Shown here: positions 27,284 through 35,819 of the stretch, one piece after another
Position numbering within the stretch: the first letter of the stretch is position 1
Layout of the letters: the number at the start of each line of letters is the position of its first letter
Origin: Sediminibacterium sp.
GTDB taxonomy: Bacteria; Bacteroidota; Bacteroidia; Chitinophagales; Chitinophagaceae
Direction: 5' to 3'
Assembly: GCF_019264485.1 (NCBI RefSeq)
Contig: NZ_JAHVAA010000007.1
Location: 124,001 to 188,000, forward strand
Length of the DNA stretch: 64,000 nucleotides
Made by a program: the position numbers and the translations under genes
Notes under the pieces: generated by a model
What the model was told of the DNA's origin: nothing
Seen by the model: the letters and a program-made list of their open reading frames with translations, nothing else
Databases searched by the model: none

Positions 27284-27855
27284 ATTTCTTATCTCCGAAG
27301 GCTATTTATAGGCAAAGCGATTTTACTACTACCAGAAAAAGAAGCTTTCATAACTAACTATTAAATCTCTCATATTTTCCTCGCTCACCTAATGCCAATA
27401 ACCATAACAGAAGAGCATAAAATTCATGAAATATGCAAGGAGGCAGGATACAAAAATTTCGTCTTTAATTTAGAAGATCATTTGTATAAAATAAAATTCA
27501 TTCATCACGACAAATAAACCACAGCGAGGTACGCATAGAAACTAATTATTGCGGTACTTGCTAAAAAAAACATCGCCAACCTCATTCTATTATCTTCTCC
27601 AAAACAGAAAAAAAGTACAAGAAATCTGCCATTTTTTCTAAACTGTCAACAGCCTGTTCTATCAACGATAGTAAACAGTCTATATACTGTTTTTCATGAT
27701 ATTTTGTAATTACATTCGGGAGAGCGCAACATGACATTTCCTGAAAATAAATTAAATAAAAACTGCTTGAAAGGAGGTTCATACAGTGAACTGAAAATGT
27801 TTATTCAAAAGTATTTACCTGAATGTAATTTTTAAAAATGAATCATTAAACAAAT
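27284..27855. other. AT-rich gap with small unrecognised reading frames
   Basis: No recognisable gene is seen. Two short plus-strand frames are open: 27392-27517 (41 residues, MPITITEEHKIHEICKEAGY...) and 27731-27835 (34 residues, with KGGSYSELKMF). A minus-strand 66-residue frame at 27582-27782 overlaps the second. A 10-bp inverted pair AATTACATTC/GAATGTAATT lies at 27708 and 27821. The fragments look like decayed genes of a former island; none can be named. Confidence 0.4.
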
Positions 27856-28695
27856 ATGGAAAGAGATACCATTATAAAACTAAGCAAGGCTTTTGAAGAA
27901 TATGCCTGCGAAGAAGACGGTATTGATTACTGGCTTGCACGCGAACTTCAAATTTTGTTGGGTTATGCTGAATGGCGTAATTTTTTGAATGCTGTTGACA
28001 AAGCAAAAGAAAGTTGCAAAACCACTGGTGAAGCGGTTTCCGACCATTTTGTTGACGTCAACAAAATGGTCAGAATTGGATCGGGTGCAGAGAAGCTGGT
28101 AGACGATATAATGCTCACCCGTTATGCCTGTTACCTGATTGCTCAAAATGGTGATCCTAAAAAAGAACCCATTGCTTTTGCTCAAAGCTATTTTGCTATT
28201 CAGACCCGTAAACAGGAATTGCTCGAAGAACGAATAAAACTGAATGAAAGATTAAGAGCAAGAGAAAAACTGGCAGCTACTGAAACTGAGTTGTCTAAAA
28301 ATGTTTACGAAAGAGGTGTCGACAGCAAGGGCTTTGCAAATATTCGTAGCAAAGGCGACTGGGCATTGTTTGGTGGATTTAATACCAGTGCTATGAAAAG
28401 AAAATTGGGTATTGCAGAAAAGAGACCATTAGCCGATTTCTTACCAACCATTACAATTACAGCCAAGCAACTGGCAACTGAAATTACTAATTTCAATGTA
28501 AAGAAAAACAACCTGAAAGGAGAGAAAAACATTGTTGTTGAACACATGAAAAATAACAAAGATGTAAGAGGATTATTGGGGAAAAGTGGCATTAAGCCGG
28601 AAGGATTACCTCCTGAAGAAGATATCAAAAAATTAGAACGAAGAGTAAAGTTAATTGATACCGAAATTTCAAAGAAAAAACTGAAAAGGAAATAA
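27856..28695 (+). CDS. dinD: DinD-like DNA-damage-inducible protein
   Basis: The protein has 279 residues and resembles DinD: YWLARELQILLGYAEWRNF (the BRO-N-like start), DHFVDVNKMVRIGSGAEKLVDD, LTRYACYLIAQNGDP, then a charged helix (KQELLEERIKLNERLRAREKL) and the DWALFGGFNTSAMKRKLGI block. In E. coli dinD is under LexA control and its product modulates RecA filaments. Here it follows a protein carrying a LexA-like peptidase domain, so a shared link to DNA damage is plausible. The codons for DHFVDVNKMV contain a perfect 30-bp palindrome at 28042-28071, and the same palindrome recurs about 970 bp downstream in a dinD remnant. Confidence 0.85.
   Translation: MERDTIIKLSKAFEEYACEEDGIDYWLARELQILLGYAEWRNFLNAVDKAKESCKTTGEAVSDHFVDVNKMVRIGSGAEKLVDDIMLTRYACYLIAQNGDPKKEPIAFAQSYFAIQTRKQELLEERIKLNERLRAREKLAATETELSKNVYERGVDSKGFANIRSKGDWALFGGFNTSAMKRKLGIAEKRPLADFLPTITITAKQLATEITNFNVKKNNLKGEKNIVVEHMKNNKDVRGLLGKSGIKPEGLPPEEDIKKLERRVKLIDTEISKKKLKRK
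28042..28071. repeat. Perfect 30-bp palindrome inside dinD (copy 1)
   Basis: The sequence equals its own reverse complement, centred on GTTGACGTCAAC with GACCATTTT/AAAATGGTC flanks. It is identical to copy 2 at 29014-29043. It encodes the DHFVDVNKMV motif of DinD. Confidence 0.9.
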
Positions 28696-28989
28696 GCGTA
28701 GTATTATAAGTAGTGCTGTTCGGGGAAAAAAGGCTGAGAGCTATGAGCCATGAGTAGCGAGCCAAGACTGGTGGTTGTTTTAGACAATCTGCTATTAGTG
28801 GAGCAAATGGTTGGGCTTGCGAAGCAGGTTTATAAAACACCTGCTTAAAAAATTACCTGATGGCAACAAATATGCTAGTGGGTGCTTTAATTCAATATAG
28901 AAAGCTCATCGCTGTAGCTGGTTTTAGCGGGCCGCAATGTATTATAAGTACCGATTTACCTCTCTGCAACAAGAAAAGTAAAAAAACTG

Positions 28990-29076
28990 GAAAGCCAATG
29001 AGGATATGGGTTCAGACCATTTTGTTGACGTCAACAAAATGGTCCGAATTGGCGCTGGTTCAGCATGGTTACTGAT
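28990..29076 (+). pseudogene. Remnant of a second dinD-like gene
   Basis: One frame reads KANEDMGSDHFVDVNKMVRIGAG before stopping at about 29075, closely matching residues in DinD just before and after DHFVDVNKMV. Flanking DNA differs from the intact dinD, so this is a diverged paralogue or a partial duplication, not a recent copy. It carries the second 30-bp palindrome. No start or rest of the gene is found. Confidence 0.7.
29014..29043. repeat. Perfect 30-bp palindrome (copy 2) in the dinD remnant
   Basis: It is identical to the palindrome at 28042-28071, although the surrounding dinD sequence has diverged strongly. Confidence 0.9.
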
Positions 29077-29189
29077 AGCATGATGCTTCACGAAATGCAG
29101 CTTATCTGGATACTCAAAAAATTGAATCAGATACTTTTAAGCGCAAGAACAGTTTTTAATCCTATTCAACCATTGTGCCCTTTTCCTGT

Positions 29190-29197
29190 TAAATTTG
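29190..29197 (+). promoter_or_regulatory. Predicted -7 promoter element of ispG
   Basis: TAAATTTG matches TAnnTTTG and lies 17 bases before the ATG at 29215, giving a leader of about ten bases. It supports that ATG over an upstream in-frame ATG at 29065, which overlaps the dinD remnant. Confidence 0.65.
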
Positions 29198-29214
29198 TAC
29201 CTCATATCTCATTT

Positions 29215-31224
29215 ATGCAAGCATACTGTCATTCGCTTACACAGTACAAACGGTTGAAGACCAGGGAAGTGCGTATTGGTGATCTTTTATTAGGCAATAA
29301 CCACCCCATCCGCTTACAAACCATGACCACTACCGATACCATGGATACCCTGGCAACGGTAGAGCAGAGCATACGCTGTATAGAAGCCGGGGCGGAACTG
29401 GTGCGCATTACGGCACCCAGTAAAAAAGAAGCGGAAAATCTGTTGCATATTAAAAATGAGCTGCGTAAAAGGGGCTATAATACCCCATTGGTAGCCGATA
29501 TTCATTTCACCCCCAATGCTGCCGAAATAGCCGCCAGAATCGTGGAGAAAGTAAGGGTAAACCCTGGTAACTATGTAGACAAAAAGAAATTTGAACTGAT
29601 AGAGTATACCGACGCCGATTATGCAGAAGAAATAGAAAGAATTCAGGAGAAGTTTACACCACTGGTACGCATCTGTAAAGAACATGGTACTGCTATGCGT
29701 ATCGGAACCAACCATGGCTCACTCAGCGATCGTATCATGAGCCGTTATGGCGATACACCCATGGGTATGGTAGAAAGTGCCATGGAGTTTTTACGGATTG
29801 CACGTTACGAAAGCTATCACAATATTGTACTGAGCATGAAAGCCAGTAACCCGCAGGTAATGGTACAGGCATACCGCTTACTCATACAACAGATGGATGC
29901 AGAATTTGGAGAGTGTTATCCGCTGCACCTCGGCGTAACAGAAGCAGGTGATGGTGAAGATGGCAGGGTAAAAAGTGCAGCAGGCATCGGAACCTTGCTG
30001 GAAGATGGTATCGGCGATACAGTAAGGGTAAGTTTAACAGAAGACCCCGAATTTGAAATACCCGTTTGCCGCGATCTGGTGAAAAGGTATACAGCAAAAG
30101 AAAGAACGACACAGCATATTCCTGTCATTGAAAAAATTACTTACAACCCCTTTAACTATCAGCGCAGAGAAAGTTTTGAAGTAGCAAATATTGGAGGTAA
30201 GCAAGTGCCTGTGGTAATAGCTGATTTGAGTAAAGCAGGAAAGATAGCACCCGCAACATTAGAAAGAGTAGGGTATAGCTACGATGCAGTTACCGATAAA
30301 TGGAATATCAGCGATACTGCCGCCGATTATATTTTCACCGGCGATCAGTTACTCGATTTTGCTTTACCCGGTACATTGAAAGTGATTGTTTATCCGCAAA
30401 TATGGAAACAGGCAAAGGATCAGGAAAAATATTGTCCGATTGATGATATCAATGGATACCTCAACAATCCGGACAGGAGTAAGACGCTGAATTTTGTGAT
30501 GATTGATTGTTATAACGATGGCACTATTCCACCTGCCGCACAATTGCAAGAACTGGCAGCAGATAAAACGGTGGTTCTCTGTTTAAGCAGTACCAACGAT
30601 CACGCTATGCCATCGGTGAGAAGAATGTTTGTTGAACTGCAGGAACAAAAAATACAAAATCCTGTGGTACTCATTGTAGACAGTAACTGGCAAACAACCG
30701 ACGAACACCTGATTCATTATGCAACAGAGGCAGGCGCCTTATTACTGGATGGTTTTGGTGATGGTGTATGTTTTGGTATGACCGGAAAGAGTTATGAGCA
30801 GGCAGCTTCGGTGAGTTCAGATACCAGCGGAAGAAATTATGTATCGAACACTTCTGTTGAACAATTTGTAAATGCAACCGCATTCAGCATATTACAGGCC
30901 ACACGTACACGCATATCCAAAACAGAATATATTTCCTGTCCGAGTTGCGGCAGAACTTTGTTCGACTTACAGGAAACTACTGCAAAAATCCGTTCAGTAA
31001 CCAATCATTTGAAAGGGGTGAAAATTGCCATCATGGGTTGTATTGTAAATGGCCCGGGTGAAATGGCTGATGCCGACTTTGGTTATGTAGGCAGTGGGGT
31101 AGGGAAAATTACCCTGTATAAAGGGAAGGAAGTGGTAAAGAGGAATGTTGAGAGTGAAGTGGCAGTAGAAGAACTAATCAATATTTTAAGAGAAAATGGT
31201 GCATGGGTAGAACCTGCATCCTAA
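29215..31224 (+). CDS. ispG: 4-hydroxy-3-methylbut-2-en-1-yl diphosphate synthase, large form
   Basis: The protein has 669 residues from the ATG at 29215, which a promoter just upstream supports. IspG (GcpE) reduces methylerythritol cyclodiphosphate to HMBPP in the MEP isoprenoid pathway. The N-terminal TIM barrel is clear (REVRIGDLLLGNNHPIRLQTM, NHGSLSDRIMSRYGDTPMGM, LHLGVTEAGDGEDGRVKS). About 260 residues of insert follow, typical of the plant and Bacteroidota form, then the iron-sulfur domain with Cys575 and Cys578 (CPSCGRTL), Cys609 and Glu616 (GCIVNGPGE), the four ligands of the [4Fe-4S] cluster. It is a housekeeping gene with no operon partner in sight. Confidence 0.95.
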   Translation: MQAYCHSLTQYKRLKTREVRIGDLLLGNNHPIRLQTMTTTDTMDTLATVEQSIRCIEAGAELVRITAPSKKEAENLLHIKNELRKRGYNTPLVADIHFTPNAAEIAARIVEKVRVNPGNYVDKKKFELIEYTDADYAEEIERIQEKFTPLVRICKEHGTAMRIGTNHGSLSDRIMSRYGDTPMGMVESAMEFLRIARYESYHNIVLSMKASNPQVMVQAYRLLIQQMDAEFGECYPLHLGVTEAGDGEDGRVKSAAGIGTLLEDGIGDTVRVSLTEDPEFEIPVCRDLVKRYTAKERTTQHIPVIEKITYNPFNYQRRESFEVANIGGKQVPVVIADLSKAGKIAPATLERVGYSYDAVTDKWNISDTAADYIFTGDQLLDFALPGTLKVIVYPQIWKQAKDQEKYCPIDDINGYLNNPDRSKTLNFVMIDCYNDGTIPPAAQLQELAADKTVVLCLSSTNDHAMPSVRRMFVELQEQKIQNPVVLIVDSNWQTTDEHLIHYATEAGALLLDGFGDGVCFGMTGKSYEQAASVSSDTSGRNYVSNTSVEQFVNATAFSILQATRTRISKTEYISCPSCGRTLFDLQETTAKIRSVTNHLKGVKIAIMGCIVNGPGEMADADFGYVGSGVGKITLYKGKEVVKRNVESEVAVEELINILRENGAWVEPAS

Positions 31225-31248
31225 AATAACCCTGCGTGAACTCCGTTG

Positions 31249-31316
31249 CCTCTCGTTCTCTGCGGTGAAACTCCGTTAATATCAAAACTGATTTTTTAAC
31301 CGCAGAGAACGAGAGG
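31249..31316. terminator. Long inverted repeat between ispG and nadB
   Basis: Perfect 18-bp arms lie at 31249-31266 and 31299-31316 (CCTCTCGTTCTCTGCGGT and its complement), and imperfect pairing extends outward for another 15 or so bases. The inner word TTCTCTGCGGTGAA also occurs in the repeat at 58197. It may terminate ispG, although nadB follows on the same strand. Confidence 0.6.
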
Positions 31317-31348
31317 AAGCAAAGGTTACGCAGAGAGAGGGATAATTT

Positions 31349-32944
31349 ATGCAAACAGATTTTCTTGTTATAGGATCAGGTATTGCAGGGTTAACTTATG
31401 CGCTTAAAACAGCACGTTATTTCCCTGACAAAAAAATTACAGTCATTACCAAAACACAGGCCGATGAAACCAATACCAAATATGCACAGGGAGGTATTGC
31501 CGGTGTATGGGATGAAAACAGGGATAGCTACGATAAACATATTGAAGACACACTCATTGCGGGCGATGGCTTATGCAATGAGGAAATAGTAGAAATAGTA
31601 GTTAAAGAAGGCCCCGAAAGAATCAAGGAAATTATATCCTACGGAGCAGAGTTCGACAAGAATGAAAAAGGGGAATATAGTTTAGGCAAAGAAGGCGGTC
31701 ACAGCGAAAACAGGATACTGCATCACAAAGATGTAACCGGCCAGGAAATGGAACGTGCACTGCTCGACGAATTGAAACGGGTACCTAATATTGAACTCGT
31801 TAATCATTGTTTTGTGGTGGACATCCTTACACAGCACCACATGGGTTTTCTGGTTACCAAGTCAACGAATGATATTACCTGTTACGGGGTTTATGTATTG
31901 AACCTTCATACCAACCAGATTGAAAAAATTCTGGCAAAAATTACCCTGCTTGCAACAGGCGGCTGTGGTCAGGCTTACCGAACCACTACCAATCCTAAAA
32001 TTGCAACAGGTGATGGTATTGCAATGGTTTACCGTGCCAAGGGAAGAATTGAAAATATGGAATTTATACAGTTTCATCCAACTGCCCTCTATGAACCTGG
32101 TACTTCTCCATCTTTTCTCATAACAGAAGCAGTAAGGGGCGACGGGGGCATTTTACGCAATAAAAATGGGGAAGCTTTTATGGAGCGATATGACTCACGT
32201 AAAGACCTGGCCCCCCGCGATATTGTAGCACGCGCCATTGATAATGAAATGAAAAAAACAGGTACGGAACATGTGTACCTGGATTGCCGGCATATGGATA
32301 AAGAAAAGTTTATCCATCACTTCCCGAATATTTATGAAAAATGTCTGAGTATTGGTATCGATGTAATGCAGCAAATGATACCCGTTGCACCGGCAGCGCA
32401 TTATAGTTGTGGGGGCATTAAAACAGATGAATGGGGCAGAACATCTGTGATGAATTTATATGCCTGCGGAGAATGTGCCAGTACCGGCCTGCATGGCGCC
32501 AACAGATTGGCCAGTAACAGCTTACTCGAAGCCATGGTATTTGGCCATCGTTGCTACCTCGATAGTATCAAAGCAATAGCGCATATTTCATTTGAAGAAG
32601 CAGTTCCCGACTGGAAAACTACCGGTACAACAGACCCAAGGGAAATGATTCTGATTACACAGAGTTTGAAAGAATTACAGCAGATCATGAGCGATTATGT
32701 TGGTATCGTTAGAACCGATGTGCGTTTGGAAAGAGCTATGAAACGCCTTGACCTGCTGTATGCAGAAACAGAAGAACTTTATCGTACTACAAAGGTATCG
32801 CCACAATTATGTGAACTGCGAAACCTGATTACCGTAGGGTATCTCATTGTAAAAGGCGCACAGTTCAGAAAAGAAAGCAGGGGACTACACTATAATACCG
32901 ATCATCAGCAAAAAAGTAACCTGCTGCAGAATATTATTTTATAA
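31349..32944 (+). CDS. nadB: L-aspartate oxidase
   Basis: The protein has 531 residues. It is an FAD enzyme of the succinate dehydrogenase/fumarate reductase flavoprotein family that oxidises L-aspartate to iminoaspartate for NAD synthesis. The FAD-binding start DFLVIGSGIAGLTYALKTA, the NTKYAQGGIAGVWDE block, and the EGGHSENRILHHKDVTGQEM and EFIQFHPTALYEPG motifs are typical of NadB, as is AAHYSCGGIKTDEWGRTS. The LYACGECASTGLHGANRLASNSLLE block is conserved in the family. Length is normal. No nadA or nadC is in the window. The gene sits alone behind a long inverted repeat. Confidence 0.95.
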   Translation: MQTDFLVIGSGIAGLTYALKTARYFPDKKITVITKTQADETNTKYAQGGIAGVWDENRDSYDKHIEDTLIAGDGLCNEEIVEIVVKEGPERIKEIISYGAEFDKNEKGEYSLGKEGGHSENRILHHKDVTGQEMERALLDELKRVPNIELVNHCFVVDILTQHHMGFLVTKSTNDITCYGVYVLNLHTNQIEKILAKITLLATGGCGQAYRTTTNPKIATGDGIAMVYRAKGRIENMEFIQFHPTALYEPGTSPSFLITEAVRGDGGILRNKNGEAFMERYDSRKDLAPRDIVARAIDNEMKKTGTEHVYLDCRHMDKEKFIHHFPNIYEKCLSIGIDVMQQMIPVAPAAHYSCGGIKTDEWGRTSVMNLYACGECASTGLHGANRLASNSLLEAMVFGHRCYLDSIKAIAHISFEEAVPDWKTTGTTDPREMILITQSLKELQQIMSDYVGIVRTDVRLERAMKRLDLLYAETEELYRTTKVSPQLCELRNLITVGYLIVKGAQFRKESRGLHYNTDHQQKSNLLQNIIL

Positions 32945-32958
32945 TCTTTGATTTTTTA

Positions 32959-32989
32959 ATCTTTGATTTGTCGATTTTAAATCAAAGAT
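32959..32989. terminator. Inverted repeat between nadB and the acyltransferase gene
   Basis: An 11-bp perfect pair, ATCTTTGATTT and AAATCAAAGAT, is flanked by further imperfect pairs built from the same TTTGATTTT word on both sides (about 32943-33012). It follows the nadB stop and probably terminates it. Confidence 0.55.
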
Positions 32990-33013
32990 CAAAAGGTCAA
33001 AAAATCAAAAATC

Positions 33014-33895
33014 ATGTACCCCATCGTTTACGGTCTTTTTTATCTCCTTTCGCTGCTGCCATGGCGGGTATTGTATTTGATTGGCGATGGGTTATACCTG
33101 CTTGTATTTTATGTAATCGGATATCGGAAAAAAGTAGTATTCCAGAATCTTGAAATCGCTTTCCCCGAAAAAACCGAAGCAGAACGTAAACGCATAGCCA
33201 AAGATTTTTACCACAATTTTATCGACAGTTTTATTGAAACTATTAAACTACTTTCTGTTTCCGAAAAAGTATTCAGAAAAAGATTTACTGTAAATATCGA
33301 CGTGCTGAATAATTTATATGCAGGAAGTCAGAATGTACAGATTGTTGCCGGACATTATTTTAACTGGGAATTTGCGAATCTGGGAGTGTCTCTTGATAGT
33401 AAGTTTCCTTTTATAGGAGTCTATATGCCATTGAGTAATAAATCCTTTGACAGGTTAATTTATAAGCTGCGTACAAAATTTGGTAGTCTACTGGTGCCAG
33501 CCAATGAGTTCAAGAATAACTTTCACTTCTATGCCAAAAACCGTTATGCCCTTGGGTTGGTAGCAGACCAGAACCCAGGTAACCCCGGAAAAGCTTACTG
33601 GACCCACTTCTTCGGCAAACCTGCTCCCTTTGCACGTGGGCCGGAGAAAGGTGCTAAAATGAACAATACAGCTATAGTGTATGCGCATTTTTATAAAGTA
33701 AAACGAGGGTATTACAAGCTCGACTTTGAATTGGTTACAACCAACCCGAACGAATATGCCGATGGAGCACTCACAAAATTACTGGTAAAAAAAGTAGAAG
33801 ATTCGGTACGAAAAATTCCTGCCAATTATTTATGGAGCCACAGACGATGGAAATGGTCGCATGAGTATGAAAAGTATAAACACCTTATGGTATGA
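33014..33895 (+). CDS. Lipid A-type lysophospholipid acyltransferase (LpxL/HtrB family)
   Basis: The protein has 293 residues. A hydrophobic N-terminus (IVYGLFYLLSLLPWRVLYLIGDGLYLLVFYVIGY) anchors it in the inner membrane. The HX4E active-site motif is His114-YFNW-Glu119, followed by the ADQNPGNPGKAYWTHFFGKPAPFARGPE region and a C-terminal LWSHRRWKW, all matching bacterial lipid A biosynthesis acyltransferases. It would transfer a secondary acyl chain to lipid A or a related lipid. Bacteroidota carry several paralogues, some acting on other lipids, so the exact acceptor is open. It is monocistronic and convergent with the persulfide dioxygenase gene. Confidence 0.88.
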   Translation: MYPIVYGLFYLLSLLPWRVLYLIGDGLYLLVFYVIGYRKKVVFQNLEIAFPEKTEAERKRIAKDFYHNFIDSFIETIKLLSVSEKVFRKRFTVNIDVLNNLYAGSQNVQIVAGHYFNWEFANLGVSLDSKFPFIGVYMPLSNKSFDRLIYKLRTKFGSLLVPANEFKNNFHFYAKNRYALGLVADQNPGNPGKAYWTHFFGKPAPFARGPEKGAKMNNTAIVYAHFYKVKRGYYKLDFELVTTNPNEYADGALTKLLVKKVEDSVRKIPANYLWSHRRWKWSHEYEKYKHLMV

Positions 33896-33899
33896 GGAA

Positions 33900-33980
33900 A
33901 TGTAGGATGTAGGATGTCTGATATAACTATGCAATGATTTACTAATGCAAATCAGACATCAGACATCATACATCCTACAT
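33900..33980. terminator. Long inverted repeat at a convergent gene junction
   Basis: Arms of 23 bp with one mismatch lie at 33900-33922 and 33958-33980; the right side carries an extra tandem ATCAGACATC at 33951. It sits exactly between the stop codons of two convergent genes and is a good bidirectional terminator candidate. The word GATGTCTGAT recurs in the structure near 60510. Confidence 0.65.
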
Positions 33981-35395
33981 CAATTCAAGACTTCCTTCGA
34001 TTTTTCGAACTTAAACTTATCCTTGAGTTCTTTTATTTTGCTCCAGCCGCCCACTACATTTCTGAGGTTATGAATGCCTTGTCTTTTCATGAGGGAAGCT
34101 GCTATTACACTTCTGTAACCACCTGCGCAGTGTACATAAATATTATGGTTGTCTTCAAGATGAGCCATGCTTCCGGGGTCAGACAATTCATCTAATGGTA
34201 TGTTGAGTGCCTCTTTAATATGACCATCTGCATATTCCGGAACTTTTCTTACATCAACAATCACTATCTGATCATCAAAGGGCAAATCCATAGCCAGTTC
34301 ATCGGCTTCTACATCGATAATCATATCAATGGTTTCACCGCTGTTTTTCCAATGTTCAAAACCGCCGGCTAAAAAGCCACCAAATTTTTCAAAACCTACA
34401 CGTGCCAGTCTTACGATACTCTCTTTTTCTTTTCCTTCATCAGTTACTAAAATAATCTCCTGGTCAAAAGGGAGCAAACTACCGGCCCATTCTGCAAAAC
34501 GACCTTCCAGACCAATAAAAACAGCGCCGGGAATAAAGCCTTCTGTAAACACAGAAGCGTTTCTTGTATCCACTAAAATAATATCAGGTTCACTTAGTTT
34601 ATTTTTAAAATCAGGGATATCTAAAGCGGTCAGTCCTTTGCTGAGTACAGCGTCTATACTGTCATATCCTTCTTTATTGATACGTGCATTGATCGGGAAA
34701 TACTGTGGTGGGGCAGATAAGCCATCTGTAACTGCTTTGATAAAGTCTTCTTTGCTTTGCTGTTGTAAAGCGTAGTTACTGTTTTTTTGCTCACCAATAG
34801 TGCTGAATGTTTCAGGCCCCAGGTTTTTACCACAACTGCTGCCGGCACCATGGGCCGGATACACAATTACATCATCTGCCAGGGGTATGATTTTATTTTG
34901 CAGGCTTTCATACATCATGCCTGCCAGGTCTTCCATGGTAATTTCATTGGTTTTTTGTGCGAGATCGGGCCGGCCTACATCACCTACAAATAAAGTATCT
35001 CCTGTGAAAATGGCATGATCCTTCCCTTCTTCATTTTTTAGCAGGTAACAACTGCTTTCGAGTGTATGACCGGGTGTATGTAATACTTGTACCTGTAGTT
35101 TCCCTATTTCAAATACTTCCCCGTCTTTGGCCACATGTACAGGGAAACTGGTTTGTGTGGCAGGACCATATACAATAGTTGCGCCGGTTGCAGCGGCAAG
35201 GTCGAGATGTCCGCTTACAAAATCTGCATGAAAATGGGTTTCGAAAATATAACGGATCGTGCTATTGCGTTCTTTAGCGAGTGCAAGATATTCTTCAATA
35301 TCGCGCAGGGGGTCAATAACGGCGGCAATACCGTCGCTTTCAATATAGTATGCTGCTTCACTTAAGCAGCCTGTATATAGTTGTTTTACAAACAT
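33980..35395 (-). CDS. CstB-like persulfide dioxygenase-sulfurtransferase (MBL fold plus two rhodanese domains)
   Basis: The protein has 471 residues from the ATG at 35395. That start is supported by a -7 element at 35412-35419, while an upstream frame extension is not. The metallo-beta-lactamase domain (1-~240) shows THFHADFVSGH, HTPGHTLES and YPAHGAGSSCG, an Fe(II)-type ETHE1 arrangement. A first rhodanese-like domain (about 260-350) lacks an active cysteine (VTDEGKE). The second has the CAGGYRS loop (YVHCAGGYRS). This MBL/pseudo-rhodanese/rhodanese order matches CstB, which oxidises persulfides and makes thiosulfate in hydrogen sulfide defence. An ArsR regulator gene lies directly upstream on the same strand. 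Confidence 0.87.
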   Translation of the reverse strand: MFVKQLYTGCLSEAAYYIESDGIAAVIDPLRDIEEYLALAKERNSTIRYIFETHFHADFVSGHLDLAAATGATIVYGPATQTSFPVHVAKDGEVFEIGKLQVQVLHTPGHTLESSCYLLKNEEGKDHAIFTGDTLFVGDVGRPDLAQKTNEITMEDLAGMMYESLQNKIIPLADDVIVYPAHGAGSSCGKNLGPETFSTIGEQKNSNYALQQQSKEDFIKAVTDGLSAPPQYFPINARINKEGYDSIDAVLSKGLTALDIPDFKNKLSEPDIILVDTRNASVFTEGFIPGAVFIGLEGRFAEWAGSLLPFDQEIILVTDEGKEKESIVRLARVGFEKFGGFLAGGFEHWKNSGETIDMIIDVEADELAMDLPFDDQIVIVDVRKVPEYADGHIKEALNIPLDELSDPGSMAHLEDNHNIYVHCAGGYRSVIAASLMKRQGIHNLRNVVGGWSKIKELKDKFKFEKSKEVLN

Positions 35396-35411
35396 ATTTC
35401 GCGAGTTTAGG

Positions 35412-35419
35412 CAAAGATA
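35412..35419 (-). promoter_or_regulatory. Predicted -7 promoter element of the persulfide dioxygenase gene
   Basis: On the minus strand this reads TATCTTTG, a match to TAnnTTTG, 16 bases before the chosen start codon. It makes transcription of this gene at least partly independent of the ArsR gene. Confidence 0.55.
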
Positions 35420-35483
35420 AGACCAAGGATCAGGCCAGACCCTTATCAATTACGAAAAAACAGGCGTAATGTCAGTAAAACTG

Positions 35484-35819
35484 TCAACCAACCAGTGATT
35501 CTACAAAAGCAACCACTTCGGTTAACCGGTTGTAGTTCACGGAGTAGAAGATAAACTTACCGTCTCTTGTAGTGCTTACAATACCGGCTCGTCGAAGAAT
35601 GGCGAGGTGTTGCGAGGCTACAGACTGCTCCAGGCGAAGTTTCACATAAATTTCTGTAACCGTCATTTTTTGATGATCGTCAAGTAATTTGATGATTTGC
35701 TGTCGGAGTTTGTGATTGATTGAACGTAGGATAAGGGCCGCTTTCTTTGTATGAAGAAAGTCCACCTTTATCGCATTTTTCCCGTTATTTAAAACAACGG
35801 ATTGCAATGATTGGCTCAT
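35484..35819 (-). CDS. ArsR-family winged-helix regulator without cysteines
   Basis: The protein has 111 residues from the ATG at 35819 (a longer frame begins at 35864). The winged-helix core is clear: ILRSINHKLRQQIIKLLDD, then MTVTEIYVKLRLEQSVASQHLAILRRAGIVSTTRDGKFIFYSVN. The neighbour encodes a CstB-like sulfur enzyme, so this could be a sulfide or persulfide responsive regulator like BigR or SqrR. Those sense through a cysteine pair, however, and this protein has no cysteine at all, nor an obvious metal-binding ELCVC motif. It must sense otherwise, or act as a constitutive repressor or activator. It is 88 bp upstream of the sulfur gene on the same strand. Confidence 0.87.
   Translation of the reverse strand: MSQSLQSVVLNNGKNAIKVDFLHTKKAALILRSINHKLRQQIIKLLDDHQKMTVTEIYVKLRLEQSVASQHLAILRRAGIVSTTRDGKFIFYSVNYNRLTEVVAFVESLVG

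Larger units (their letters stand above)
28696..29214. other. Gap between dinD and ispG with a terminator-like hairpin and a dinD remnant
   Basis: No intact gene is seen. A hairpin with arms AGCAGGT and ACCTGCT at 28823-28845, followed by TAAAAAA, could end dinD transcription. A second dinD fragment lies around 28990-29070, and a promoter for ispG lies at 29190. A plus-strand frame at 28860-29075 runs through the dinD remnant in a different frame and is not a gene. Confidence 0.5.

Noticed and set aside
27582..27782. A minus-strand 66-codon frame starting MNLLSSSFYLIYFQEM.
   Set aside because: Low-complexity hydrophobic composition, no recognisable domain and overlap with a plus-strand frame; treated as chance.
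28860..29075. A plus-strand 71-codon open frame.
   Set aside because: It runs out of frame through a dinD remnant and its translation shows no family; the remnant explains the sequence better.
29065..29214. An upstream ATG that would extend IspG by 50 residues.
   Set aside because: The extension runs through the dinD remnant and the predicted promoter; the ATG at 29215 fits family length.
35396..35449. An 18-residue N-terminal extension of the CstB-like protein.
   Set aside because: It covers the -7 promoter element, and the family starts at MFVKQLYTG-like sequence.
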